Origin: Bacillota bacterium
GTDB lineage: Bacteria > Bacillota > Clostridia > Oscillospirales > Acutalibacteraceae
Direction of reading: 5' to 3'
Assembly: GCA_023418995.1 (NCBI GenBank)
Contig: JAEZYP010000063.1
Location: 7,286 to 71,285 of the forward strand
DNA: 64,000 nucleotides
Part shown: in pieces, positions 7,830 through 15,415 of the stretch
Numbering within the stretch: position 1 is the stretch's first letter
Layout: each line of letters opens with the position of its first letter
Translations under genes and position numbers: made by a program
Notes under the pieces: generated by a model
The model's input: the letters and a program-made list of their open reading frames with translations, nothing else
Told to the model about the DNA's origin: nothing
Database searches by the model: none

Positions 7830-10592
7830 ATGCGATTACGGAATCGGATTCTGGTATCCGCGGTATCGTTCTTCACCGCTGCGGCGGTTACGATTTCTGT
7901 TATGCCCGCCGTTACGGTGTCCGCCGCCGTTACTGCGATTACGACGGATTTCCTGAATTTACGGGAGGGCGCGGGAACAGATAAAAAAGCAATTCTGTCG
8001 TTGAGCAAGGGCGCTGTTCTGACCGTGCTTGATAACTCCGACCCTACCTGGGCAAAGGTGAAAACTGCTAGCGGATATCAGGGGTACTGCTATAAGCAGT
8101 ACTTAAGTATCTCCGGCGCCCCAAGCACCAATACTCCCGCGGCAAATACTACGCCGCAGGTAGCCACCGGGGTCAGCGCTTCGACGACCTCCAACCTGAA
8201 TCTGCGAAGCGGCGCGGGCACTACTTCTCCGATTATCGCTACTTTAAACAAAGGAACTGCCGTTAAGGTGCTCGACAGCTCCAACTCCTCTTGGTATAAG
8301 GTGCAGACTGCCGACGGCAGGCAGGGCTACTGCTCCAAAGAGTTTTTGCAGGTTGCTACGGGCGGTTCTTCTGCAAATAATACCCCCCCTGCTAATACGC
8401 CGGCATCCAATTCGGCACCTACCGCTGTGGCGACCGATTACGTTAATCTTCGTCAGGGTGCGGGTACGAGCTATAAGGTGATTGTAACCGTCTCAAAAGG
8501 CTCTGCTCTCAAGGTTTTGGACAGCTCCAATGCCCAGTGGGCGAAGGTGCAGACCGCCGACGGCAAGCAGGGCTATTGCAGCAAACAGTACCTGAAAATA
8601 AATCCCGGCTCAACCACAAATACCACCCCGCCGGCGAATACAACGCCTCCCGCTACCACCGTAATCACCGCGACAACCACGTCGTCTTTGAATATGCGAA
8701 GCGGTGGGGGCGCTACCTTCAGCGTCGTCGCAACGCTCCCCAAGGGAACTTCTTTGACTGTTTTAGATAATTCCAACAATTTATGGGCGAAGGTTAAAAG
8801 CGCTGATGGCAAGCAGGGCTTTTGCAGTAAGTCGTTCTTAAAGATTACGACTGCCACAGTGCCCAAGCCAAATCCAACTCCCAATACGCCAACAACACCG
8901 ACGGATAATAACAATGGCAACCCACCCCAGAATACGGATAACGGGAGCAATACGGGCACTGATTCCGGTCAAAACACCGGAACAGACAGCAGTACGCATA
9001 CCATAACCGGCGCAAGCGTTACCGCCGATCTCCTGCGCCTGCGGGATCAGCCAAGCACAAGCGGCAAAATTGTGGCAAACCTGCCCAAGCGTACAAGCCT
9101 GACGGTTCTGGACACCTCCAATTCCGAATGGGTGAAGGTGCAGACCTCCGGCGGGCAAACCGGTTATGTCAGCGCGGAATTTGTGAAGATTCATTATTCT
9201 GACGATCCGCCTGATTCTTCCTCCAACGCTACCGGGCTGTCGCTTTCCGCCTCCTCCAAGAGCATTCCGATTGGTAAGACCCTTTACATAAAGGCGACGG
9301 TTAATCCCAGCGATGCAACGATTGTATGGACAAGCAGCAATACGGCGGTGGCTTCTGTTGCCAACGGATTTGTATACGCTGCGCAAAAGGGAACGGCGGT
9401 GATTACCGCAACCTCCGGCGTCTATACGGCAACCTGCAATGTTACGGTTGTTGACGCGGAACCGGTAAAGACGGCGTTTGCCTCCCCGAATATCGCGAGC
9501 ACAGGCTCGGTGGTGACCTTTACCGCCGTGACCGACACCGCAAGGGACGGAGTCCGGTTTATTATCACCATGCCGGATGGCAGCACCAGAACGCTGGATG
9601 CCAACAACTACACGGAGGAAGCGCAGCTGAACACCGTGACGAAGAAATGGACGGCTACAACCTCCTTCGACGCGGCGGGAACCTACTCGTTTACCGCGTT
9701 TTCCTCGCAGAACGGGAGCATGAGCAGCACCGGATATACTACCAATGCATATGTATCCACACAGCAGAACTTTACCACAACCTCCAATGAGGACCGCAGA
9801 GCCAGCGACCAGATGATCGCGTTAATTGCGAAATGGGAGGGCTACCGCTCCACGGTGTATGCCGACCAGCTTACGTTAAATCAGGTGCCGACCATCGGCT
9901 ACGGCTGCACGTTCGGTGAAAATGCCGTTTTCTATAACAATATGACCGAGACGGAGGCATGGTCGCTGTTGGTGAACAAGATCAACAATTCCTCCTACAC
10001 CTCGGAGCTGAACAAGATGATTAAGGCCAATAACTTTCAGATGAGCCAGAATCAGGCGGACTGCCTGATCAGCTTTGCCTATAACGTAGGCTCCGGGTAC
10101 TTCAACAGTACGTCGGAAATGGATTTCCGCAGAATCATGAAGAACGCGGTTATCCCGCCAGATTTTTCAAGCGGCTCGGTGCAGGGGACGGTGACAAAGG
10201 ACACGGCGGTATATGATTCCCCGAATATCTCTGCTTCCCAGCGGAGCAGCGTTTCTACCGGAACGGTGGTCACTGTGACTAAAAATGATTTTAGCGACAC
10301 GCGCAACGGCTGGTACGGCGTAACGCTTGCGGACGGCTCCGAGGGCTGGGTCAATTCGGGATATATCAATCTTGCAAATTCCGACAGCATGGTTCATGAC
10401 CTGAATTACACCAACGCATACGCGTTCGGTTCGGACTTGATTCGCTGGAATCAGGCGGGGGGCAAATTCTACACCGGATTGTTCTACCGCCGCTTGGGTG
10501 AAGTAAACGTCTACAACTACAATGATTACAACGCGGCGCGTTCGAATATTTACGGCTACACCTATCCGAATGCCGCCTCTGGATTACAGTAA
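7830..10592 (+). CDS. Secreted SH3-repeat protein with GH24-type lysozyme domain
   Basis: 920 residues from the ATG at 7830. A GTG at 7818 overlaps the GGAG ribosome site, so the ATG is preferred. A signal peptide (about 1-32, ending VTVSAA) is followed by five bacterial SH3 repeats beginning near residues 35, 112, 198, 277 and 391. Each has an xLNLRxGAGT motif and ends GYCxKxxL, and they are separated by Thr/Asn/Pro linkers. A Big2-type Ig domain (about 466-540) comes next. The lysozyme domain (about 659-775) has the expected Glu in IAKWEGYR and the PTIGYGCTFG segment, and a sixth SH3 domain lies near 783-848. The likely role is peptidoglycan binding and hydrolysis at the cell surface. It has its own promoter and terminator. 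A phage-derived origin is possible, but no phage genes flank it. Confidence 0.85.
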   Translation: MRLRNRILVSAVSFFTAAAVTISVMPAVTVSAAVTAITTDFLNLREGAGTDKKAILSLSKGAVLTVLDNSDPTWAKVKTASGYQGYCYKQYLSISGAPSTNTPAANTTPQVATGVSASTTSNLNLRSGAGTTSPIIATLNKGTAVKVLDSSNSSWYKVQTADGRQGYCSKEFLQVATGGSSANNTPPANTPASNSAPTAVATDYVNLRQGAGTSYKVIVTVSKGSALKVLDSSNAQWAKVQTADGKQGYCSKQYLKINPGSTTNTTPPANTTPPATTVITATTTSSLNMRSGGGATFSVVATLPKGTSLTVLDNSNNLWAKVKSADGKQGFCSKSFLKITTATVPKPNPTPNTPTTPTDNNNGNPPQNTDNGSNTGTDSGQNTGTDSSTHTITGASVTADLLRLRDQPSTSGKIVANLPKRTSLTVLDTSNSEWVKVQTSGGQTGYVSAEFVKIHYSDDPPDSSSNATGLSLSASSKSIPIGKTLYIKATVNPSDATIVWTSSNTAVASVANGFVYAAQKGTAVITATSGVYTATCNVTVVDAEPVKTAFASPNIASTGSVVTFTAVTDTARDGVRFIITMPDGSTRTLDANNYTEEAQLNTVTKKWTATTSFDAAGTYSFTAFSSQNGSMSSTGYTTNAYVSTQQNFTTTSNEDRRASDQMIALIAKWEGYRSTVYADQLTLNQVPTIGYGCTFGENAVFYNNMTETEAWSLLVNKINNSSYTSELNKMIKANNFQMSQNQADCLISFAYNVGSGYFNSTSEMDFRRIMKNAVIPPDFSSGSVQGTVTKDTAVYDSPNISASQRSSVSTGTVVTVTKNDFSDTRNGWYGVTLADGSEGWVNSGYINLANSDSMVHDLNYTNAYAFGSDLIRWNQAGGKFYTGLFYRRLGEVNVYNYNDYNAARSNIYGYTYPNAASGLQ

Positions 10593-10610
10593 AACCAAAT
10601 CATGATTAAC

Positions 10611-10651
10611 AAACAGGGAACCATCCGGAATGCCGGATGGTTCCCTGTTTT
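10611..10651 (+). terminator. Rho-independent terminator of the lysozyme gene
   Basis: A perfect 17-base-pair stem (arms start AAACAGGGAACC and end GGTTCCCTGTTT) around a six-base loop, followed by T residues, 19 bases after the stop codon. Confidence 0.9.
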
Positions 10652-10852
10652 TGTGTCTAGGTAAAGTTATTTCGTCAATAAAGATTGCATAGACACATTC
10701 GGGGCTAATGGGGATACTCGGGGTACAGTGGGATTTTATGGAACCCTCTCGTTGGGAGTTAAAAATCCCCCTGCGAGTCCTTTGCAGCCTTTCGGACGGT
10801 AGGGAAAGGATGGCCTGAGGGCAGGGCTATCAGCTATCCTTAATGGCTTTTT
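10652..10852 (+). ncRNA. Candidate structured non-coding RNA, class unknown
   Basis: No gene fits here, but five nested or adjacent helices can be read on the plus strand. They are TGTGTCTA (10652-10659) with TAGACACA (10690-10697); GGGATTTT (10730-10737) with AAAATCCC (10762-10769); CTGC/GCAG (10771-10787); CCTTTC (10788-10793) with GAAAGG (10804-10809); and GGATGG-C-CTGA (10808-10818) with TCAGCTATCC (10830-10839). The last contains a G-U pair that works only on the plus strand. A TTTTT run at 10848-10852 could end the transcript. I cannot assign an Rfam class; size and compactness would suit a free-standing RNA such as the raiA-motif type, but that is a guess. Confidence 0.5.
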
Positions 10853-10886
10853 CATTGACGTGCATGCTCAAGGGGGCAGCACGCAC

Positions 10887-10921
10887 AAAAAAGGAGACCG
10901 CAAGCTTGGCTTGCGGTCTCC
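10887..10921 (-). terminator. Rho-independent terminator of the flagellin gene
   Basis: On the minus strand a 13-base-pair stem (GGAGACCGCAAGC with its complement, three-base loop) is followed by six T residues, 28 bases past the flagellin stop. Confidence 0.92.
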
Positions 10922-10948
10922 CGAGAAACAGAATAACAAAGATTAAGC

Positions 10949-12496
10949 TTACTGTAAGAGCTTGAGAACGTTTTGCGGCATGGTGTTCGCCTGAGCGAGC
11001 ATGGACTGAGCGGCCTGAGAAAGAACCTGGTTCTTTGTCATGTCCATCATTTCCTTCGCCATGTCAACGTCGCGGATACGGCTCTCAGCGGAGGTTAAGT
11101 TCTCGCTGGTGGTACCCAGGTTGTTCACGGTGTGCTCAAGGCGGTTCTGTAAAGCACCGAGGTCAGCTCTTGTGGTGGATACGGTGTTGATAGCATTCTG
11201 GATAGTGTCAATAGCAGTTTTAGCATCACTTGCAGTTGCTACGGAGACATCAGAAATCTTTAAGCCGGCTGTACTCATATTGCCAATACTTAAAGAAACC
11301 TGCTGGTCGGACTTAGTGCTGTCGCCGATTTGCAGCACTAAGCCATCAGCGCCAGTGCCGGTACCACCCGAAACACTATGTGCACCTGCACCAAAAGCAG
11401 TAACAATATCAGATCCTACTACACTTCCATCAAAATCCGCTCTCCAACTAATTCCTTGACCTTTTAGCATAGCATTAATGTCATCTGCAGTGTATTTTGT
11501 TGCATTCTTTAAATCAATTGTTACAGCACCATTTGCATTTGTGATAGACTGACTGGTTGCACCAGTAGCTGTAAATGTAAAACTGGAAACATCAGGAGTG
11601 CCAGCTTTAGTTGCATACAGTCTAAAGGATGAGTCACTAGAACCAACGATATCTTTGGCAAAAGTTGATGGTGTAGAAGTTGTTGGGAAAATAATGGATC
11701 CCATATTAACATCTACAGCAGTAGCCGCCCCTGTAGTAATAGAGCCTGAATCCACTTTTACTCCAGCTAATGCAGCGTTAGCTGTAGGATCAGAAGCGTA
11801 TTTAGCTGCTAGTGCATCATTGATGGTTGCTGCACTATAAACTGCATCATCATCAGAAGCTGGATTCAAAGTAATATCAAGCGTTTTTGTAGACGAATTC
11901 CAAACTACGGAAACATCCGAAGCGTCGATAGCAGCCTTAGCATGACCAGCAGTATGAGCAGTCTTGAAATTAACAATTGTACCACCAGTTAATCCCGACA
12001 TTTTTATTGCAGCAGTACTAGCTGTGGTCATACCAATATTGCCGGTTGCACTGTTAGTTGCTATAGTACTTCCCAATGAACCATCTAACAGGTTGATGTT
12101 ATTGAAATTGGTCGAAGAAGAAATTCTATCAATTTCACTTTTAAGGGAAGTAACTTCCTTCTGGATGTTCTCACGGTCAACGTCGTTCTGGTAGGTGCCG
12201 TTGGAGGACTGGGTTGCCAGCTCTTTCATTCTCTGCAGAATGGAAGCGGTTTCGTTCAGTGCGCCTTCAGCGGTCTGAACCAGAGAAATACCATCGTTCG
12301 CGTTGTTGGTGGCCTGGTCGAGGCCGCGGATCTGTGAACGCATTTTCTCAGAAATCGCAAGGCCGGCAGCGTCGTCCGCGGCACTGTTGATCTTGTAGCC
12401 GGAAGACAGCTTCTGAAGGTTTTTGCTCAGCTTGTCATTGTTGAAGGCATATTGTCTGTTCGCGTTAATCGCGGAAATGTTGTGTTGTATACGCAT
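10949..12496 (-). CDS. fliC: Flagellin
   Basis: 515 residues from the ATG at 12496, which follows CAGGAGGA. The N-terminal D0/D1 domain (MRIQHNISAINANRQY ... LSSGYKINSAADDAAGLAISEKMR) and the C-terminal D1/D0 domain (SRIRDVDMAKEMMDMTKNQVLSQAAQSMLAQAN) are classic. Between them lie about 230 variable residues that form the surface-exposed D2/D3 region; this makes the protein longer than minimal clostridial flagellins of about 275. The middle of the gene has lower GC and different codon use from its ends, as is common for antigenically variable flagellin cores. A sigma-28 type promoter and a CsrA-type site in the leader indicate late, FliW/CsrA-controlled expression. Confidence 0.97.
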   Translation of the reverse strand: MRIQHNISAINANRQYAFNNDKLSKNLQKLSSGYKINSAADDAAGLAISEKMRSQIRGLDQATNNANDGISLVQTAEGALNETASILQRMKELATQSSNGTYQNDVDRENIQKEVTSLKSEIDRISSSTNFNNINLLDGSLGSTIATNSATGNIGMTTASTAAIKMSGLTGGTIVNFKTAHTAGHAKAAIDASDVSVVWNSSTKTLDITLNPASDDDAVYSAATINDALAAKYASDPTANAALAGVKVDSGSITTGAATAVDVNMGSIIFPTTSTPSTFAKDIVGSSDSSFRLYATKAGTPDVSSFTFTATGATSQSITNANGAVTIDLKNATKYTADDINAMLKGQGISWRADFDGSVVGSDIVTAFGAGAHSVSGGTGTGADGLVLQIGDSTKSDQQVSLSIGNMSTAGLKISDVSVATASDAKTAIDTIQNAINTVSTTRADLGALQNRLEHTVNNLGTTSENLTSAESRIRDVDMAKEMMDMTKNQVLSQAAQSMLAQANTMPQNVLKLLQ

Positions 12497-12503
12497 AATT
12501 TTT

Positions 12504-12572
12504 TCCTCCTGAAATTTTGTTTTCTGTGTGGCGTAACCGCCATTCACATTTTGAAAAGAACTTCCCTGTTCT
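12504..12572 (-). promoter_or_regulatory. Two candidate CsrA-binding sites in the flagellin leader
   Basis: The leader RNA carries AGAACAGGGAAGTTCT (12557-12572), a hairpin that presents GGGA in its loop and matches the CsrA preference for ACANGGANGU. The ribosome site CAGGAGGA (12504-12511) offers a second GGA. Two such sites, one over the Shine-Dalgarno sequence, is the arrangement known from the Bacillus subtilis hag leader. csrA and fliW are encoded just upstream. Confidence 0.55.
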
Positions 12573-12667
12573 TTGCTGGGGATTTACGGGTGCCTGGCTC
12601 CAAAACCGACGGGCCCTTGCCGGAACAAAACCAAGCATCAATTGTTTGCTTTTTGCTTACATTACAT

Positions 12668-12694
12668 ATTTCGGTATATGATAGGAAAAGTTTA
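12668..12694 (-). promoter_or_regulatory. Sigma-28 type promoter of flagellin
   Basis: On the minus strand TAAA (12691-12694), 15 bases, then ACCGAAAT (12668-12675), two mismatches from the GCCGATAT consensus at exact spacing. Confidence 0.65.
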
Positions 12695-12735
12695 GCCTTT
12701 TTATGGGATTTTTTTAATTATTTATAGCTTCTGGT

Positions 12736-12960
12736 TTATTTCAGCAGATCCTTCAATTTGGCGATCGCCTGCTTCTGCGGCAGAACGCTGGCCTCGCGGT
12801 TCAGGCTGCGGGTTTCCAGCAGCTCCTTGCGCACAATGGGGATTTCCTTAGGGGCGTTGATGCAAATTTTTGCCCGGTCGCCGCTGACCTCCGACAGGAT
12901 GATTTCAATATTGTCGCCTATGATAATGGATTCCGAGACTTTTCGGCTGATGACTAGCAC
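12736..12960 (-). CDS. csrA: Carbon storage regulator CsrA
   Basis: 74 residues with the full CsrA core MLVISRKVSESIIIGDNIEIILSEV and APKEIPIVRKEL. CsrA binds GGA motifs in the flagellin leader to block translation and is itself held by FliW. It follows fliW by 16 bases at the end of the flgM-flgN-flgK-flgL-fliW-csrA gene set and lies immediately upstream of flagellin, its expected target. Confidence 0.97.
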   Translation of the reverse strand: MLVISRKVSESIIIGDNIEIILSEVSGDRAKICINAPKEIPIVRKELLETRSLNREASVLPQKQAIAKLKDLLK

Positions 12961-12976
12961 TGGAAAATCCTCCTCC

Positions 12977-13399
12977 TTACTTATTTGCGAACAGCTTATA
13001 GCGAATCGGATAATCGGAATTCTCCAGTATAATCTGTTTTGCTTTCCTTGTATTCACATCGATGACGATGGGCGATTTTAAATTCACCACGGATTCCGCC
13101 AAATTCGGGCGGATGACCGCGACGACCAGCAGGACGAGGTTTGTCATGTCGGTTTCATCGAAATAATCGAGGTCTGCCTTGGTGAATTCCGGTCGGTAAT
13201 CGCTTAGTACGGCGTACGGGTCGATTACAATGAAGGACGGAATGTCGGAATCCGCGCTCTGCAAATTCCAGATGATATCGCTGTCGTCCTCGTGGTAAAG
13301 AAGATATTCCTTGACATCCTCAAAGCCCAAGATACCTTCTTCAAAATGTATGATGTTCCGGTTGCCGGTGTTTAAGGATTCTTCCTGCTTCGTGTCCAT
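12977..13399 (-). CDS. fliW: Flagellar assembly factor FliW
   Basis: 140 residues from the ATG at 13399, which is preceded by TTGGAGG; the upstream TTG would overlap that site. Family pattern: IIHFEEGILGFEDVKEYLLYH at the start and NLKSPIVIDVNTRKAKQIIL near the end. FliW binds either flagellin or CsrA, so flagellin export frees FliW to antagonise CsrA. It lies beside csrA as in most Firmicutes. Confidence 0.96.
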   Translation of the reverse strand: MDTKQEESLNTGNRNIIHFEEGILGFEDVKEYLLYHEDDSDIIWNLQSADSDIPSFIVIDPYAVLSDYRPEFTKADLDYFDETDMTNLVLLVVAVIRPNLAESVVNLKSPIVIDVNTRKAKQIILENSDYPIRYKLFANK

Positions 13400-13445
13400 A
13401 AGTACCTCCAAAATAACATGATCCGCAGAGGGGTGAATGTTGCAA

Positions 13446-13469
13446 AACAGCCTCCCTGCGGAGGCTGTT
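13446..13469 (-). terminator. Perfect 10-bp hairpin between the 93-residue gene and fliW
   Basis: AACAGCCTCC and GGAGGCTGTT around CTGC. On the minus strand only about four T residues follow, so it is a weak terminator or an mRNA processing/stability element that could set fliW-csrA expression apart from flgK-flgL. Confidence 0.45.
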
Positions 13470-13474
13470 CAAAA

Positions 13475-13756
13475 CTACCCTTTTGTGTCTAAGAGCTTTT
13501 TTCTGTTTTCGTTAAAAGAGACGCTTTCATCCGGTTTGAAATTGTAGATTTCATTGACCAGATATTGACTGTTAACGCCTGCGTCTTTAATCGGATTATT
13601 TTGTGTCCGCCATTCGAAGCAGAATTTTTCCGTTTCATACTGGTTGACCAGATCATGCGCGGAACCGCTGCTCGGTACGGTAGAAAGAAGGATAATCGCG
13701 TTGTCTAGGCTGGAACGGATGCTCTGAACGGCAATCTCTTCTTTTTCTGAATCCAT
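13475..13756 (-). CDS. Uncharacterised 93-residue protein of the flagellar locus
   Basis: I do not recognise this protein. It is acidic, has no signal peptide or membrane segment, and contains a predicted helical N-terminal half (EEIAVQSIRSSLDNAIILLSTV) and an aromatic core segment (YETEKFCFEWRTQNNPIKD). It follows flgL by 42 bases and precedes fliW, so it probably belongs to the late flagellar operon. The position between a hook-associated protein and FliW suggests a chaperone or regulator, but nothing in the sequence proves it. Confidence 0.65.
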   Translation of the reverse strand: MDSEKEEIAVQSIRSSLDNAIILLSTVPSSGSAHDLVNQYETEKFCFEWRTQNNPIKDAGVNSQYLVNEIYNFKPDESVSFNENRKKLLDTKG

Positions 13757-13798
13757 TGAAGTACCGCCCTCTTTCCGACGCGATGTTCACTTTTATGG

Positions 13799-15394
13799 TT
13801 ATTTCATATAATCCAGCACGGTCTGCTGTAACAGATCCTGCCCGATTTTAAGGCAAGCCTGGTAGGCGTACATTTTCTGCGTCCAATCCAGATACGCCGC
13901 GTCGGTATCCACGTTTGCAATCAGGTCGAGTTCATCGGTCGAGGCGTTCCCCGTGTCAGCCAAACGGCTCAGATGGTCGTCCAGGTACTTCCAGTTCAGT
14001 CCGGCTTTTGTGTTGGCGCTCGATACCAGCTCTGTTTGCTTGTCGTACTGCTCAAGGTATGGCTTGATACTGTCATAACTGTAGCTTTCGCTTTCCAGCT
14101 GATCGGCAATCTGATCCATTAATGTGTACAGGTTATTGGAGACGCCGGTGCCGGTACCGTCCATCGTGCCGTATCCAAAAATAGAAAGACCGGGAATGGC
14201 TGAATTAAACAGGCTTTGCTGGTCAATCTGATTGTTCGCGCCAAAAGAAAGCCCCAAGCCGACATCTGACAGAGTTTTTTCGTTTGCGAGCTGCTCCAGC
14301 CCTTTGAGCCCGATGGTGTTGGTTGCAACGGAGGAGGGAAGGCTGGAAGAACCGAGAGCGGCGGAGGTTGCCGCGGTGACCTTTACGCTCGGGTTTCCGG
14401 TTAGGGAAGCGTTCGCAAAGTTCGGGTTCTTTTTTAATATGTTTACAACATCCTGAACCGTGTTGTCGGTGTTCAACGCCATAGACACGGTAATGGTATG
14501 GCTGGCGTCATCGATTGCGACAGAAGAAGCGCCGTTCGCGATTTTAAGTGTATACCCGTTGTAAGTGCCCGCGGTATCGCCCAGCGTAATCTGCGCGTTG
14601 CCGATCTTGGCAGTAGTGTCGGATGTGCCCGCGGCGGTTTCCAGCACCGGCCTTTTGAGGTCGCCGGTCATAGTAGCTTTCGGAAGATGATTTTTCAAAT
14701 TTTTCAGCAGGTCTTCGTTTGTTCTTCCCGCGCTGATATCCATTGTAACCGTAATTGTTTTATTTGTGTCGTCGATATCGGTGCTTTCGGCCGTACCGTT
14801 TACAATTTTGATGGAATAGCCGTCATACTTTCCGTCGGTATCGCCCATTGTAATTTGAACGCCATTGATGCTTGCGGTGGTTCCGGCTGCAATTTTCCCG
14901 GTATTAACGTCAATTCCCCGGTAAAGCAGGTTGCCGTCGCTGTCTACTGAAAATGGCGGTTGGCTGTTGCCGGAGCCTCCGAACAAATAGTTGCCGCCGA
15001 ACTGCATATTTGCGGAGGATAGTAAAGCCGCCTGCTGGTTGCGAATATCTTTTGCGATTGTTTTTCGGTCGCTGATATTCTTACCCTGCGGATCATTCAG
15101 CACTTTTAGAATGTCGTTTGTTTTTGTATTGTTCGCGGTTGTCAGCATCGAATAGAGCGCGCTTTGCTGGGTGCTGGATTCGTCTTTTAAATATTGTACA
15201 TTGGCCTGATAATCAGAATTGGAGCTGACCTCCTGCCGCAGGTGGTACGCCTTTAAGGAGGACAGAGGGTCTTCGTATGCGGAGTCGAATTTCCGGTAGG
15301 TAGTATTGGTATTAAAGGCTCTGTTGAGCCTCTCGTAGCTGCTGCTCAGGCTTTTTCCATACAGTCTGGAAGCCATACCCATGGTGATTCTCAT
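13799..15394 (-). CDS. flgL: Flagellar hook-associated protein 3 (hook-filament junction)
   Basis: 531 residues. The N terminus (MRITMGMASRLYGKSLSSSYERLNRAF) and the helical C terminus (AYLDWTQKMYAYQACLKIGQDLLQQTVLDYM) are FlgL/flagellin-like D0-D1 parts. The protein is larger than the usual 300 residues because of an inserted middle region that contains two related segments (each with ITLGDTAGxYxGYxxKI-type sequence, near residues 155-215 and 260-330), probably a duplicated surface domain. It follows flgK by 21 bases. Confidence 0.93.
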   Translation of the reverse strand: MRITMGMASRLYGKSLSSSYERLNRAFNTNTTYRKFDSAYEDPLSSLKAYHLRQEVSSNSDYQANVQYLKDESSTQQSALYSMLTTANNTKTNDILKVLNDPQGKNISDRKTIAKDIRNQQAALLSSANMQFGGNYLFGGSGNSQPPFSVDSDGNLLYRGIDVNTGKIAAGTTASINGVQITMGDTDGKYDGYSIKIVNGTAESTDIDDTNKTITVTMDISAGRTNEDLLKNLKNHLPKATMTGDLKRPVLETAAGTSDTTAKIGNAQITLGDTAGTYNGYTLKIANGASSVAIDDASHTITVSMALNTDNTVQDVVNILKKNPNFANASLTGNPSVKVTAATSAALGSSSLPSSVATNTIGLKGLEQLANEKTLSDVGLGLSFGANNQIDQQSLFNSAIPGLSIFGYGTMDGTGTGVSNNLYTLMDQIADQLESESYSYDSIKPYLEQYDKQTELVSSANTKAGLNWKYLDDHLSRLADTGNASTDELDLIANVDTDAAYLDWTQKMYAYQACLKIGQDLLQQTVLDYMK

Positions 15395-15415
15395 TGTTCA
15401 GCCTCCTTTTCGTCT

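Noticed and set aside
7918..9190. Tandem repeats in the lysozyme gene considered as a CRISPR array
   Set aside because: They are diverged protein-coding SH3 repeats of about 65 codons with no constant repeat-spacer pattern.
8838..9386. 182-residue minus-strand frame inside the SH3/lysozyme gene
   Set aside because: Arises from biased codons of the SH3 linkers; no motif.
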